64,000 bases of DNA from Psychrobacillus sp. FSL K6-2836 (lineage in GTDB: Bacteria; Bacillota; Bacilli; Bacillales_A; Planococcaceae): positions 868,001-932,000 of the forward strand of contig NZ_JBBOOM010000001.1 of assembly GCF_038003085.1 (NCBI RefSeq). The letters run 5' to 3'. Every line of letters begins with the position of its first letter. The first letter of the stretch is position 1. The notes beneath the pieces were generated by a model. It saw only the letters and a list, made by a program, of their open reading frames with translations, was not told the origin of the DNA and did no database searches. Positions 1 through 8,820 of the stretch are shown piece by piece. Made by a program: the position numbers and the translations under genes.

Positions 1-1059
1 TGTTTCACGATCATCGGCTAAGAATTGTGTTGACTGCGTCACTTTAAACGTTTTTCCTGTACGAGCCAAAGTAACCGTCATACCTCTCTCAAACCTACCG
101 GAAACGATACGAACAAATGCAATACGGTCACGGTGAGCTGGATTCATATTCGCTTGAATTTTAAAGATAAAACCAGAGAAGTCTTCGTTTAACGGATTTA
201 TTTCTTCTTCCTTTTCTGTCACGCGAGGCTGAGGAGTAGGTGCAAACTGTAAATACGTTTCTAAAAATGTTTGGACCCCGAAATTAGTTAATGCACTACC
301 GAAGAATACTGGAGTCAAATCGCCAGACAATACTTTTTCCTTATCAAAATCATTCCCAGCTTCGTTTAGCAACATAATATCTTCTATTGCCTGTGTGTAG
401 TAGGAAGTTTTTTTCATCGAATGATCTACTGCAAGTTCTCCCTCATCGTCTAAAGGAAGAAATCTCTCCGATTCTTCTGTACGGAATTGCTCAATTCGTC
501 CATTATAACGATCATAGATACCTAAGAACTCTTTACCCATACCAATTGGCCAGTTCATTGCATAAGATTGAATACCGAGAACCTCTTCTAGCTCTTCCAT
601 TAGTTCAAGTGGTTCTTTCCCTTGACGGTCAAGCTTGTTTATAAAAGTAAAAATAGGAATGCCTCTCATACGACAAACTTTAAATAGTTTCAACGTTTGC
701 GCTTCAATACCTTTTGCAGCGTCGACAATCATAACTGCACTATCAACTGCCATCAATGTACGATACGTATCCTCACTAAAATCCTGATGTCCAGGTGTAT
801 CCAATATATTTATACGACAATTATTATAGTCAAATTGCATAACGGAGGAAGTTACCGAAATTCCACGTTGCTTTTCAATTTCCATCCAGTCTGATGTTGC
901 AAATTTCCCTGATTTTTTTCCTTTAACTGTACCTGCATCACGAATAGCTCCACCAAAATATAAAAGCTTTTCCGTAATAGTTGTTTTACCAGCATCCGGG
1001 TGGGAAATAATTGCAAAAGTTCTTCGCTTTAATATTTCATCTTGTAATTTTATATCCAT
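1..1059 (-). CDS. prfC: Peptide chain release factor 3 (RF3), C-terminal part outside the window
   Basis: Translational GTPase that recycles RF1/RF2 from the ribosome after termination. The frame is open from an ATG at 1059-1057 to the window edge, giving 353 N-terminal codons. The G-domain is complete: P-loop SHPDAGKTT near residue 20, switch [10 protein letters not shown], and the NKLD guanine-specificity motif. The family is normally about 520-530 residues, so roughly a third is missing beyond the edge. Domain II begins with the [12 protein letters not shown] stretch, which is characteristic of RF3 rather than EF-G. A strong Shine-Dalgarno sequence (AAGAAGGAG) lies 8 bases before the ATG. 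It is not part of a visible operon; the next gene on this strand is 300 bases upstream and has its own terminator. Confidence 0.95.
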   Translation of the reverse strand, partial: MDIKLQDEILKRRTFAIISHPDAGKTTITEKLLYFGGAIRDAGTVKGKKSGKFATSDWMEIEKQRGISVTSSVMQFDYNNCRINILDTPGHQDFSEDTYRTLMAVDSAVMIVDAAKGIEAQTLKLFKVCRMRGIPIFTFINKLDRQGKEPLELMEELEEVLGIQSYAMNWPIGMGKEFLGIYDRYNGRIEQFRTEESERFLPLDDEGELAVDHSMKKTSYYTQAIEDIMLLNEAGNDFDKEKVLSGDLTPVFFGSALTNFGVQTFLETYLQFAPTPQPRVTEKEEEINPLNEDFSGFIFKIQANMNPAHRDRIAFVRIVSGRFERGMTVTLARTGKTFKVTQSTQFLADDRET

Positions 1060-1224
1060 TCTGTTATATCTCCTTCTTATTCACTTACTAATCATATGGA
1101 TTTAGAGACAAAAAAACAAGTAAAAAAAGCACAAATACATAAGTTTACCCCGAAAAATGTTGGAAGAACGTAGCTACACCATACTTTTCTATTTTCCGAC
1201 ATTCAATCCTATCTTCTTAGTGAT

Positions 1225-1330
1225 ACGTGGGTGATGGTTCATCGCTTCCCCTCCTAAAACGCGTCCACCCGAAACGGGAATCAGCAGTACTCACTTTACT
1301 AAAGTCCCACGTAACCAGTGTTTACTGAAT
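1225..1330. repeat. Degenerate copy of a dispersed intergenic repeat (family 2 type)
   Basis: The 318-base gap between prfC and the M42 peptidase holds no gene. Part of it (AACGCGTCCACCCGAAACG, then AATCAGCAGTACTCAC) resembles the degenerate repeat near 29865-29960 and, more weakly, the cores at 27648 and 37301. The following AAAGTCCCACGTAACCAGTG resembles the tail of the family 1 element near 30400. It is read as a decayed mosaic of both repeat families; alignment by eye only. Confidence 0.4.
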
Positions 1331-1349
1331 ATTTTTATTTTATTTCATT

Positions 1350-1379
1350 AAAAAAAAGAATCGGTTTTACCCGATTCTT
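1350..1379 (-). terminator. Rho-independent terminator of the M42 aminopeptidase gene
   Basis: On the minus strand a 9-bp stem AAGAATCGG/CCGATTCTT with a short loop is followed by a run of T. The first arm overlaps the stop codon of the upstream gene. Confidence 0.85.
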
Positions 1380-2427
1380 AAGACATTTTTGCAAATACAT
1401 AACTATACAAAAGTTTAGCTGTGTTTTCCAACGAATCAATATGTGTACGTTCATATGCGTGAGAGGCTTCAATTCCTGGTCCCAATAGAGCATGCTTCAC
1501 ATCATACCCAGCACGAATAGCTGCGGAAGCATCTGATCCATAGTAAGGATAAATATCTAATTTATATTCGATATTTTCTTTTTTGGCTAACTCTACTAAT
1601 TGGCGAGTTAATTCATAATGGTAGGGTCCAGAAGAATCTTTTGCACAAATAGACACTGTATACTCATCCGACGATTGTCCGTCTCCAATAGCACCCATAT
1701 CAACAGCCAAATATTCTACTGTTTCAGCAGGTACGTTGGAATTACCCCCATATCCAATCTCCTCATTATTGGAAATATAGAAATGTGTTGTATGTGGTAA
1801 AGTCACATTAGTATCTTGAATTGTTTTGATTAATTGAAGTAGTAATGCTGTACTCGCTTTATCATCAAGATGACGGGATTTGATAAAACCAGTTTCAGTT
1901 TCTTCAAATCGAGGATCGAATGACACAAAATCTCCCACCTCTACACCTAACTTGCGTGTATCTTCTGCAGTTAATACTTTTTCATCTATACGGACTTCGA
2001 TATTTTGTTCATCACGAGGTAAACCACTAGCGTTTTTATATACATGCACAGTTGTTTGATGCATTAAAATAGTACCTCTAATTTTTTTGCCATCCGCTGT
2101 ATGAATAGTACAATATTCACCTTCAACAGCATTCCAATTAAAGCCTCCTACCATAGTAAGCTTTAATCTACCGCTTCCTTTAACTTCTTTTACCATCGCA
2201 CCTAAAGTATCTGTATGCGCAGTTAAAAGACGATGCTTGGTTTCATCTGTTCCTTTTATAGTAGCGATTAACGCACCTTTATTTGTCCGAAGATAATCCA
2301 CTTGCAGTTGCTTTAAAATATTTTCCATAAAGTCCATAATTTCTGTTGTATAACCAGACGGACTTGGAATTTCTACCAATTGCTTTAATAATGAAACCGT
2401 TTCTTTTGCATGAAATATAAATGTCAT
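1378..2427 (-). CDS. M42 family metallopeptidase (YtoP-like aminopeptidase)
   Basis: Predicted cytosolic di-metal aminopeptidase of family M42, expected to trim N-terminal residues from peptides as a large oligomer. The metal-site motifs are all visible: TAHTDTLG (first His), SRHLDDKAS (bridging Asp), NNEEIGYGG (catalytic Glu pair), AVDMGAIG (Asp) and HAYERTH (last His). Length 349 residues, usual for the family (about 350-360). An upstream TTG in frame would add six residues, but the Shine-Dalgarno AAGGAGG lies inside that extension, so the ATG at 2427 is taken as the start. It closely resembles B. subtilis YtoP by memory; substrate preference cannot be read from sequence. Monocistronic, with its own terminator. 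Confidence 0.88.
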   Translation of the reverse strand: MTFIFHAKETVSLLKQLVEIPSPSGYTTEIMDFMENILKQLQVDYLRTNKGALIATIKGTDETKHRLLTAHTDTLGAMVKEVKGSGRLKLTMVGGFNWNAVEGEYCTIHTADGKKIRGTILMHQTTVHVYKNASGLPRDEQNIEVRIDEKVLTAEDTRKLGVEVGDFVSFDPRFEETETGFIKSRHLDDKASTALLLQLIKTIQDTNVTLPHTTHFYISNNEEIGYGGNSNVPAETVEYLAVDMGAIGDGQSSDEYTVSICAKDSSGPYHYELTRQLVELAKKENIEYKLDIYPYYGSDASAAIRAGYDVKHALLGPGIEASHAYERTHIDSLENTAKLLYSYVFAKMS

Positions 2428-2471
2428 CGATTTATCCTCCTTCAATTCCTTGCTATTATCTTATCAGAGTA

Positions 2472-4652
2472 TTATATATTTTTTAATACAAAATTTGGTA
2501 TTTGATTCGCATCTATTGGTTTTGAGTAGTAATAACCTTGAACAGTGTGACAATCATGATTCCTCAAAAACTTAATGACCTCTAAAGTTTCTACTCCCTC
2601 TGCAACTACCTCGAGTCCTAAACTGTGACCGATCCTAATTATAGAGGATACAATCATTTCATCTCGGCCTATTAATACTCGATCCATAAGACTGCGGTCA
2701 ATTTTTAATGTATGAATCGGCAGCTCACTTAAATAACGGAAATTAGAAAAACCTGAACCAAAATCATCCAGTGCTAGCTTAATCCCAAGTTTCTCTAATT
2801 CATATAGTAGCTTCAATAAACTATCCATATTTTTCATTAATATATTTTCTGTCATTTCAATTTCCAAATACTCTGGAGGCAACCCCGTTTTCTCTAAAAT
2901 TGCATGTAGATTTACTAAAAAGTCAGATTGCTCTAGCTCTACAGGACTTATATTGACGGAAATAGTTTGAAAAGGAACCCCTTGTCGAATCCACAATGCA
3001 CCCTGTCTACAGGCTTCCTCTAATACGTATTTTCCAATTGAAATAATGAGACCAGTTTCTTCCGCGAAAGGTATGAAGTCGTTTGGAGGAATAATTTCTT
3101 TGCCTTTTTTATTCCAACGAATCAATGCTTCAAAGCCATGAACAGCTTCACTTTTCAAATTGACTTTAGGCTGATAAACGAGGTAAAACTCATGATTATC
3201 TAGACCTGATCGGATATCACTTTCTAAACCTACTTTGTTGACATACCCTTCCATATGTTCTCGCTCGAATAACACAGCATTTCGTTTGCCATACTCCTTT
3301 GAAATATTTAGCGCTAAGTCAGCTGCTCGATGCATTTCCTTATAATTGGATCCATGAAGTGGAAAGCAAGCTATACCTATCGAACACGATATATGTATTT
3401 CCATTTCTTCAATACTAAATGGCTCTTCTATCATTTGTATTACTAGCTTTGCATTTTCCAACGTTGTAGTATCTTTTTGTTGTTCCGCAATCAGCACAAC
3501 AAATTCATCCCCACCAATACGATATAACTCTCCTGTATGCTTATAGAAATTCTTAATTCTCGTCGCAACTAACTTTAATAAGGAATCACCGGTAACATGT
3601 CCTAAGGAATCATTAATGTTTTTAAATCGGTCCAAATCAATATACACAAAACTAAAAGGCGAGTTATTTTGAATCATTTGTACGATATCTCTCTCTAGGG
3701 CAGCGGTGTTATAAGTATTTGTCAAATGGTCACGATACGCAAGCTCTGCGAGTTCAGTTCTCGCGGATTCGAGTTCCGTTATATCATTTCCAATTCCAAT
3801 CGCACCATTAATTGTCCCATTTTGTTCTAAAGGAGAGATTGTAATATGTACACATCTATCGCCTAACCATTCCTTATAGGAGACTTCCTCACCAATATTA
3901 ACTTTGTTTAGATTAAATAATAATCGGTCCGTCATCTCTTCTGAAAAATATGTATTTATACTATGAGTAGGACTTAATATTTTTGTTTTAAGAGAATCAC
4001 TGCATGGTTGAATTGTTTGTAACCCTTTTTTCGCTAAATAATCCGAAGCCACTTTTCCTGTCAATAATGAAAAACCATAATTGTTATGAGTATCTTTTTC
4101 CACTTTGAAGACTAAATTGTTAATATGATGTACTACTGTTTCAAAAGATGATATTAGTTTGGATTGTAATAATATTTCCTTTTCTTTTTCCAGTGTAATA
4201 TCAGTGCGGATACTTAGAAAATAGGTATCATTACCATATGTTTCAACAGGAATTATATATGTTTTTACCCAATAAAATTCACCATTCTTACGTCTATTAC
4301 ATATTTCACCTGTCCATGTATGCCCTTTAAGAATGGTTGACCACATTTCTTTAAAGAAAGATTTAGGATGGGTTTTCGAATTAATAATTTTATGTGTATT
4401 TCCTAATAATTCTTCTTTTGAATACCCCGTAATATCAGAAAAGCGATTATTTACAAATAATATTTGACCAGCCTTATTTGTAACTGCTATTATCATTGTT
4501 TCGTTCACTGCATAATCCATAAGTTCCATTTTAAAAAAGGCATCGTCTAGCTTCTCTTGAAGTGCAATATCACTTGCCAATGACTCATTGGCAATTGCAG
4601 TTTTAACTTTATATATTAGTTCATCAGTGTTCGTGTTAAATACTGACTTCAT
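2472..4652 (-). CDS. PAS-GGDEF-EAL protein (cyclic-di-GMP turnover)
   Basis: Sensory protein predicted to make and/or degrade cyclic di-GMP. Domains in order: a PAS domain at about residues 40-160 (ITGYSKEELLG), a second PAS-like region to about 300, GGDEF at about 305-465 with intact core YRIGGDEFV, and EAL at about 480-720. The EAL active-site landmarks are intact: EALIRW, EMTEN, DDFGSGFSN, KIDRSLM and AEGVET. No RxxD inhibitory site stands five residues before GGDEF, so product inhibition of a cyclase activity would not be expected. No membrane segment is seen, so it is probably soluble. An in-frame TTG six codons upstream is possible, but the ATG at 4652 follows a GGGGTGGGG purine tract at proper distance. 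The net direction of activity is unknown. Confidence 0.88.
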   Translation of the reverse strand: MKSVFNTNTDELIYKVKTAIANESLASDIALQEKLDDAFFKMELMDYAVNETMIIAVTNKAGQILFVNNRFSDITGYSKEELLGNTHKIINSKTHPKSFFKEMWSTILKGHTWTGEICNRRKNGEFYWVKTYIIPVETYGNDTYFLSIRTDITLEKEKEILLQSKLISSFETVVHHINNLVFKVEKDTHNNYGFSLLTGKVASDYLAKKGLQTIQPCSDSLKTKILSPTHSINTYFSEEMTDRLLFNLNKVNIGEEVSYKEWLGDRCVHITISPLEQNGTINGAIGIGNDITELESARTELAELAYRDHLTNTYNTAALERDIVQMIQNNSPFSFVYIDLDRFKNINDSLGHVTGDSLLKLVATRIKNFYKHTGELYRIGGDEFVVLIAEQQKDTTTLENAKLVIQMIEEPFSIEEMEIHISCSIGIACFPLHGSNYKEMHRAADLALNISKEYGKRNAVLFEREHMEGYVNKVGLESDIRSGLDNHEFYLVYQPKVNLKSEAVHGFEALIRWNKKGKEIIPPNDFIPFAEETGLIISIGKYVLEEACRQGALWIRQGVPFQTISVNISPVELEQSDFLVNLHAILEKTGLPPEYLEIEMTENILMKNMDSLLKLLYELEKLGIKLALDDFGSGFSNFRYLSELPIHTLKIDRSLMDRVLIGRDEMIVSSIIRIGHSLGLEVVAEGVETLEVIKFLRNHDCHTVQGYYYSKPIDANQIPNFVLKNI

Positions 4653-4825
4653 CCTGCTTCCCCACCCCAATAAAATGATTAATAAGTATCAATATTATAT
4701 ATTATATTAGTAAAATAGTCTCTATTTGTCAATGTGATAACTATACGTAAATATGGATAATTTAAGTCATTTAATTAAGATTTAGAATAAAGCATTTATT
4801 TGTTTTCTCTACAATTTTAGCAGTT

Positions 4826-4860
4826 AAAAAAGCCATCATAACTTAATAAAATTATGATGG
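4826..4860 (-). terminator. Rho-independent terminator after the aldehyde dehydrogenase gene
   Basis: Minus-strand stem CCATCATAA/TTATGATGG with a 10-base loop, followed by CTTTTTT, 17 bases beyond the stop codon of the upstream gene. Confidence 0.88.
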
Positions 4861-4876
4861 AAGAATTTATATTAAA

Positions 4877-6265
4877 TTACTTTAGCAAGCCTCTTACTAA
4901 CTTCACCTTATTTTTATACGGTGGGAAAACAATATTAATTGGTAAGGTAGTATTTTTCTTCACGATGGATTTTTGATGGGTAAATAAAGTAAAACTTGCT
5001 TCTCCATGATAAGATTGAACCCCGGAGTTTCCTACTCCACCAAATGGTAAATACGGACTACCAGCATGAGTAATCGTGTCATTTATACAACCGCCACCAA
5101 AAGGTAGCTCTTGAAGGAAAAATGTCTGCGCTTTTTCGTGTTCGCTAAACATATAAGCAGCCAAAGGTTTTGGTAATTGGCGAATTCGATGGATGATGCT
5201 CCGTAAATCTTTGTAACCAATTATAGGTAATAATGGTCCAAACAATTCATCTGTCATAGATGGACTATTAAAATCTACCCCATTTAACAGCGTTGGTTCG
5301 ATAAATAAATCATCTCTATCCGTTTTACCACCAAAAATAATCTGATTACTCTCCGCTTCTAAAATTCGCATAAGTCGATCAAAATGATTGCCATTCACAA
5401 TTCTTCCAAAGTCAGGACTTTTTTGCAAATTCTTACCATAAAACTGAGCAATAGCTTTCTTCAACTGTTCGATAAACTTATCTTTTACATTTTCTTCAAC
5501 TAATACATAATCCGGTGCTATACAAGTTTGTCCAGCATTAACAAATTTCCCCCACACAATACGTTTAGCTGCAACAGCTAAATTTGCAGTATGGTCGACA
5601 ATAGCTGGACTTTTCCCTCCTAATTCTAAAGCAATTGGAGTCAATCTTTCCGCAGCTGCTTTCATCACTATCTTTCCTACTTGGACGCTTCCCGTAAAGA
5701 AAATAAAATCAAAAGGTGCATGAATTAACAACGAAGTCTCTTCCTTTTCTCCCTCTACAACACGAATGTACCTTGGGTCATATGCTTCCGAAATAATTTT
5801 TTTTACTATTTTAGATGTATGTGGCGTTGCTTCAGACGGTTTAATAACAGCGCAATTCCCTCCAGCAATAGCTCCTATAAGTGGTTCCATAATAAGCTGG
5901 AATGGATAATTGAATGGTGCAATGATCAAAACCGTGCCATAAGGATCATTTACGATAAAACTTTTAGATGGCATTAGCGCAACTGGAGTTTTTACATACT
6001 TTGGTTCCATCCACTGCTCGATATTTTTAATCATATACGAAATATTATCATAAACTAACCCTATTTCCGTCACATAAGCTTCAAATTCACTTTTTCTTAA
6101 ATCCTTATATAATGCTTCAATCACTTCTTTTTCATACTTTTTAATCGCAGTTTTTAGTATTCCCAATTGTTCTACTCGAAATGCTACAGTTCTAGTCATT
6201 CCAGCATAAAAATATGCTTGATGTTCATCTAACATATGATTTAGTTGTTGCTCTGTAAGTTTCAT
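4877..6265 (-). CDS. Class 3-type aldehyde dehydrogenase (YwdH-like)
   Basis: NAD(P)-dependent oxidation of aldehydes to carboxylic acids. At 462 residues it has the short class 3 (ALDH3/ConiferylALDH) architecture rather than the roughly 490-residue class 1/2 form. The catalytic cysteine lies in GQTCIAPDYVL, the general-base glutamate in LELGGKSP, and the nucleotide-binding loop in FFTGSVQVG. The hydrophobic/basic C-terminal tail (NKVKLVRGLLK) suggests peripheral membrane association, as in fatty aldehyde dehydrogenases, but that is inference. The ATG is preceded by AAGGAGCG at 7 bases. Single-gene unit with its own terminator; physiological aldehyde unknown. Confidence 0.92.
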   Translation of the reverse strand: MKLTEQQLNHMLDEHQAYFYAGMTRTVAFRVEQLGILKTAIKKYEKEVIEALYKDLRKSEFEAYVTEIGLVYDNISYMIKNIEQWMEPKYVKTPVALMPSKSFIVNDPYGTVLIIAPFNYPFQLIMEPLIGAIAGGNCAVIKPSEATPHTSKIVKKIISEAYDPRYIRVVEGEKEETSLLIHAPFDFIFFTGSVQVGKIVMKAAAERLTPIALELGGKSPAIVDHTANLAVAAKRIVWGKFVNAGQTCIAPDYVLVEENVKDKFIEQLKKAIAQFYGKNLQKSPDFGRIVNGNHFDRLMRILEAESNQIIFGGKTDRDDLFIEPTLLNGVDFNSPSMTDELFGPLLPIIGYKDLRSIIHRIRQLPKPLAAYMFSEHEKAQTFFLQELPFGGGCINDTITHAGSPYLPFGGVGNSGVQSYHGEASFTLFTHQKSIVKKNTTLPINIVFPPYKNKVKLVRGLLK

Positions 6266-6546
6266 TTAATCGCTCCTTTTTATTCCATTTTATCTTAAGG
6301 GAATCATACTATTTATTTCAAATAGAAGAAAGAACAAACATTTATATTGGAATACATGAAGTGTGTCTTTCGTGGAATACTATTTTCAAGAAGTCATTCC
6401 CAACTATAGACTGTAACTATAAGTCTATAAGACTTCAGAATACCTATGCTAAATGATTCATTTTTCAGTTAACTGGTTTATGTATTAAACTTGGCAGGGT
6501 ATAGACTTGGTATAGAAAAAAAAACGATTAATGGGAGGAAATAATA

Positions 6547-6690
6547 ATGACTGAAACAGAAACTTGGTGGGAGCCCATTTTTACTGGAGCTTTTGAATTA
6601 GGGCTTAATAAAGAACGTATGAATGAAATAGAGGAAGAATCATTTTTATATTTTAAAGAGGATCAAGGTGAAATGGAGACAACTAATTGA
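6547..6690 (+). CDS. Small acidic protein, 47 codons, unknown function
   Basis: Small open frame beginning MTETETWWEP and ending EMETTN. Evidence that it is a real gene: an excellent Shine-Dalgarno sequence GGGAGGAA 6 bases before the ATG, and a strong Rho-independent terminator just after the stop on the same strand. The product is about 5.5 kDa, acidic (many Glu), with a Trp-Trp pair near the N-terminus and no signal peptide, membrane segment or Cys. It stands alone between the convergent alkA-like gene and the divergent aldehyde dehydrogenase. I do not recognise the family. Confidence 0.6.
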   Translation: MTETETWWEPIFTGAFELGLNKERMNEIEEESFLYFKEDQGEMETTN

Positions 6691-6704
6691 ATAATGTATA
6701 TAGG

Positions 6705-6744
6705 ATCAGCTTTTCCCTTCTATAAAAGGAAAAGCTGATTTTTT
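6705..6744 (+). terminator. Rho-independent terminator after the 47-codon gene
   Basis: A perfect 12-bp stem ATCAGCTTTTCC/GGAAAAGCTGAT with an 11-base loop and a T6 tail on the plus strand, 14 bases after the small gene's stop. The complement has no T tail, so it serves the plus-strand gene. Confidence 0.9.
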
Positions 6745-7585
6745 ATTCTATATTTCTCCAAAGATACAAGGCAGCGTAGCTATTATAGGGTGCCCAAGAT
6801 GCTAAGTGAGGGATAATTTCACTTTTCATAGGCTTTCTATCTAGATGCCATTGCTGTTTGAGCGAATTTTGAAGACCTATATCCGCCAAAGGAAATAAGT
6901 TCTCTCTTCCTAAGCCAAATAGCAGGAAGCTCTCCGCTGTCCAAGGACCAATTCCTCTGTATTTTATCAGTTCAGAAAGTACGAAATCATCCGAGCCAGT
7001 TGCAAGTGATTCTAGGTTCAAAGCCCCTTCCGCAATGGCTTTAGATATCCCTATTATATACTCTGCTTTTCTTGTACTAAACTGCATTTGGCGTAGCGTA
7101 TCAACATTAAGCTCGGCAATAATCTCAGGAGATGGATACAACCAGACCCCCTCCTTACTATTACTAAATGTATGAACAAATCGCTCTGTTAGTGTTCTTG
7201 CAAAAGTAAGATTTAGTTGCTGATGAATAATACTTTTAATAATATTCCCATACAACGAAAAGTCGGTAATAATAGGGGTGCCCTCAAATTTTACAAACAA
7301 CGAATGTAAATTTGTTTCTAAAAAATGCTCGTGAATAGGCAAAAGACTTCTATTGAAATGAAATATGGACAAGACTCTCTCATATTGTTCTTCTGTTTCT
7401 AACCCAGTTAGTATAAATTTTGGTTCATGCAATGTTCCGATACTTTGAACCGTTATAATTGTTTCATCTATCGGGATTTTGACTGTTTGATTGGAGAGAT
7501 CTACAGAATTTAACGGATCTAATGCTAGTCTTTTTAATACATCCTCCATACGATAGGTAAATGCTAGTTCCACGGTTTGTGTCAT
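6743..7585 (-). CDS. DNA-3-methyladenine glycosylase II (AlkA family)
   Basis: Base-excision repair glycosylase that removes alkylated purines. The N-terminal ~100 residues form the AlkA-type beta domain. The helix-hairpin-helix lies at about residues 203-225 (LIKYRGIGPWTAESF), and the catalytic aspartate is in FPLADIGL, near residue 235. The segment SIIHQQLNLTFART is the typical substrate-pocket helix region. At 280 residues it matches AlkA/YfjP size. No Ada domain and no FeS-cluster cysteines follow, so it is neither an Ada fusion nor an EndoIII/MutY enzyme. The ATG follows AAAGGGGAT at 8 bases. It is divergent from the nuclease gene with only 48 bases between starts, so the promoters must be very close or overlap. 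Confidence 0.9.
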   Translation of the reverse strand: MTQTVELAFTYRMEDVLKRLALDPLNSVDLSNQTVKIPIDETIITVQSIGTLHEPKFILTGLETEEQYERVLSIFHFNRSLLPIHEHFLETNLHSLFVKFEGTPIITDFSLYGNIIKSIIHQQLNLTFARTLTERFVHTFSNSKEGVWLYPSPEIIAELNVDTLRQMQFSTRKAEYIIGISKAIAEGALNLESLATGSDDFVLSELIKYRGIGPWTAESFLLFGLGRENLFPLADIGLQNSLKQQWHLDRKPMKSEIIPHLASWAPYNSYAALYLWRNIE

Positions 7586-7633
7586 GATTTTATCCCCTTT
7601 CGGTTTTATGCTAAACTACAATAGGTGATATAA

Positions 7634-8365
7634 ATGAAAAAGTTTTTTGTATGTATTGGTCTATTTTTTTGCTTCCTGTATGGTTGTGAAGAAAATTCCA
7701 CTAACGGAGTCATTCAAACGAGCAGTAATACTGAACAAATTCCAGTAGAAGTTGTAGAGGTAACTGACGGCGATACTATTAAAGTTAAGTATAACGGAAA
7801 CATAGAAAAAGTTCGATACTTGCTAATAGACACACCAGAAACAAATCATCACACATTAGGAAAGCAGCCACTTGGGGAAGAAGCAAAACAACGTAACAAA
7901 GAATTATTAAATAGTGGGGATGTAACAATTGAGTTTGATGTGGGGAATCGATTAGACGACTATGGCAGAATGCTCGCGTATATTTATGTGGGTGGAGTGA
8001 GCGTCCAAGAAATGTTACTAGAAGAAGGCCTAGCACGTGTTGCCTATATTTTCCCTCCGAACACTCGGTATTTAGACGATTTCGAGAAAGCTTCCCAAAT
8101 TGCTGAAACGAAAAATATAGGCGTATGGAAGACAGAAGATTACGTCACCGATCGTGGTTTCAATGCTGCAGTTATGTCTAGCAATAACGCAAAGGAAGAA
8201 ATTCAAAAATCCGGAAAGTGTGATATCAAGGGCAATATTAATCGTCAAGGCAAGAAGATTTACCATATATCTAGTGGGAAATATTATGAGCAAACAAATC
8301 CCGAAGAATGGTTCTGTACCGAGCAGGAAGCTATAAAAGCAGGATTTAAAAAATCTGGGGAGTAA
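7634..8365 (+). CDS. Secreted thermonuclease-like lipoprotein with C-terminal 'sunset' module
   Basis: Predicted extracellular nuclease anchored to the membrane. Residues 1-18 are a lipoprotein signal with lipobox LYGC (Cys18). A staphylococcal-nuclease (SNase) domain covers about residues 38-160: VTDGDTIKV, RYLLIDTPET and RLDDYGRMLAY carry the expected Asp, Arg and Glu/Asp positions. The C-terminus (about 192-240) has CDIKGNI, KIYH, YYEQTNPEEWFC and EAIKAGF, matching the small two-cysteine module often fused to SNase and other secreted nucleases. The Shine-Dalgarno sequence is weak (AGGTGA). Likely roles are nucleotide scavenging or processing of DNA at the surface; competence genes lie elsewhere in the window, but no link is shown. 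Confidence 0.88.
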   Translation: MKKFFVCIGLFFCFLYGCEENSTNGVIQTSSNTEQIPVEVVEVTDGDTIKVKYNGNIEKVRYLLIDTPETNHHTLGKQPLGEEAKQRNKELLNSGDVTIEFDVGNRLDDYGRMLAYIYVGGVSVQEMLLEEGLARVAYIFPPNTRYLDDFEKASQIAETKNIGVWKTEDYVTDRGFNAAVMSSNNAKEEIQKSGKCDIKGNINRQGKKIYHISSGKYYEQTNPEEWFCTEQEAIKAGFKKSGE

Positions 8366-8372
8366 AAAAAGC

Positions 8373-8777
8373 ATCCGCTCCTTTAAGTTCAAAAACTGTT
8401 TATATCGTTTTCGAAGGGCTTTGGACAGACATTTTGTTATATTATTACCAAGTGAATTTTTAGGGATGCTAGTCGGTTGTGACGGACGTCATAACCAACT
8501 AGTATCCTTTTTTCGGTAATCATATGCATTTGCCAGGCGACTTTGTGCACTCAAGAAGCATGTGCCTCCTTATCTTTTATGTTCGATTTGATCCTATTTT
8601 ATCTTTACTTGCTCTCACCTATTGCTTACTTACCTCCATTTGGAGCTTTCTTGCGGCCTTAAAGGATTTACTTTCTCTAAGTCTTCATTTACTTGCGGTA
8701 CATCACCATTTACTTGCAAATTCATTTGTAAAATTATCATGAACCCTGTGTTCACAGGCCATTTTTATATGCTTATT
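8373..8777 (+). repeat. Dispersed intergenic repeat family 1, copy A
   Basis: This 450-base gap has no convincing gene. From about 8373 it aligns by eye with copies at 30024 and 36722. Shared blocks include TCAAAAACTGTTT, ATCGTTTTCGAAG, GCTTTGGACAGAC and TTTTTTCGGTAAT. A long hairpin at 8464-8507 (GGATGCTAGT...ACTAGTATCC) sits at the same place as hairpins in the other copies. The tail near 8738 (CATGAACC...GTGTTCAC) matches the tail of the 30-kb copy. The middle (about 8532-8730) is poorly conserved. Confidence 0.7.
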
Positions 8778-8780
8778 ATT

Positions 8781-8820
8781 AAAAAAACTGTGTAGCCTCC
8801 TTTTGAGAGGCTACGCAGTT
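8781..8820 (-). terminator. Rho-independent terminator of the PgpA-like gene
   Basis: Minus-strand stem AACTGCGTAGCCTC/GAGGCTACACAGTT with loop TCAAAAG, then a T7 run. It starts at the stop codon of the upstream gene. Confidence 0.9.

Noticed and set aside
8524-8742. 72-codon plus-strand frame after the nuclease gene
   Set aside because: Within family 1 repeat copy A, no ribosome site and no family match.
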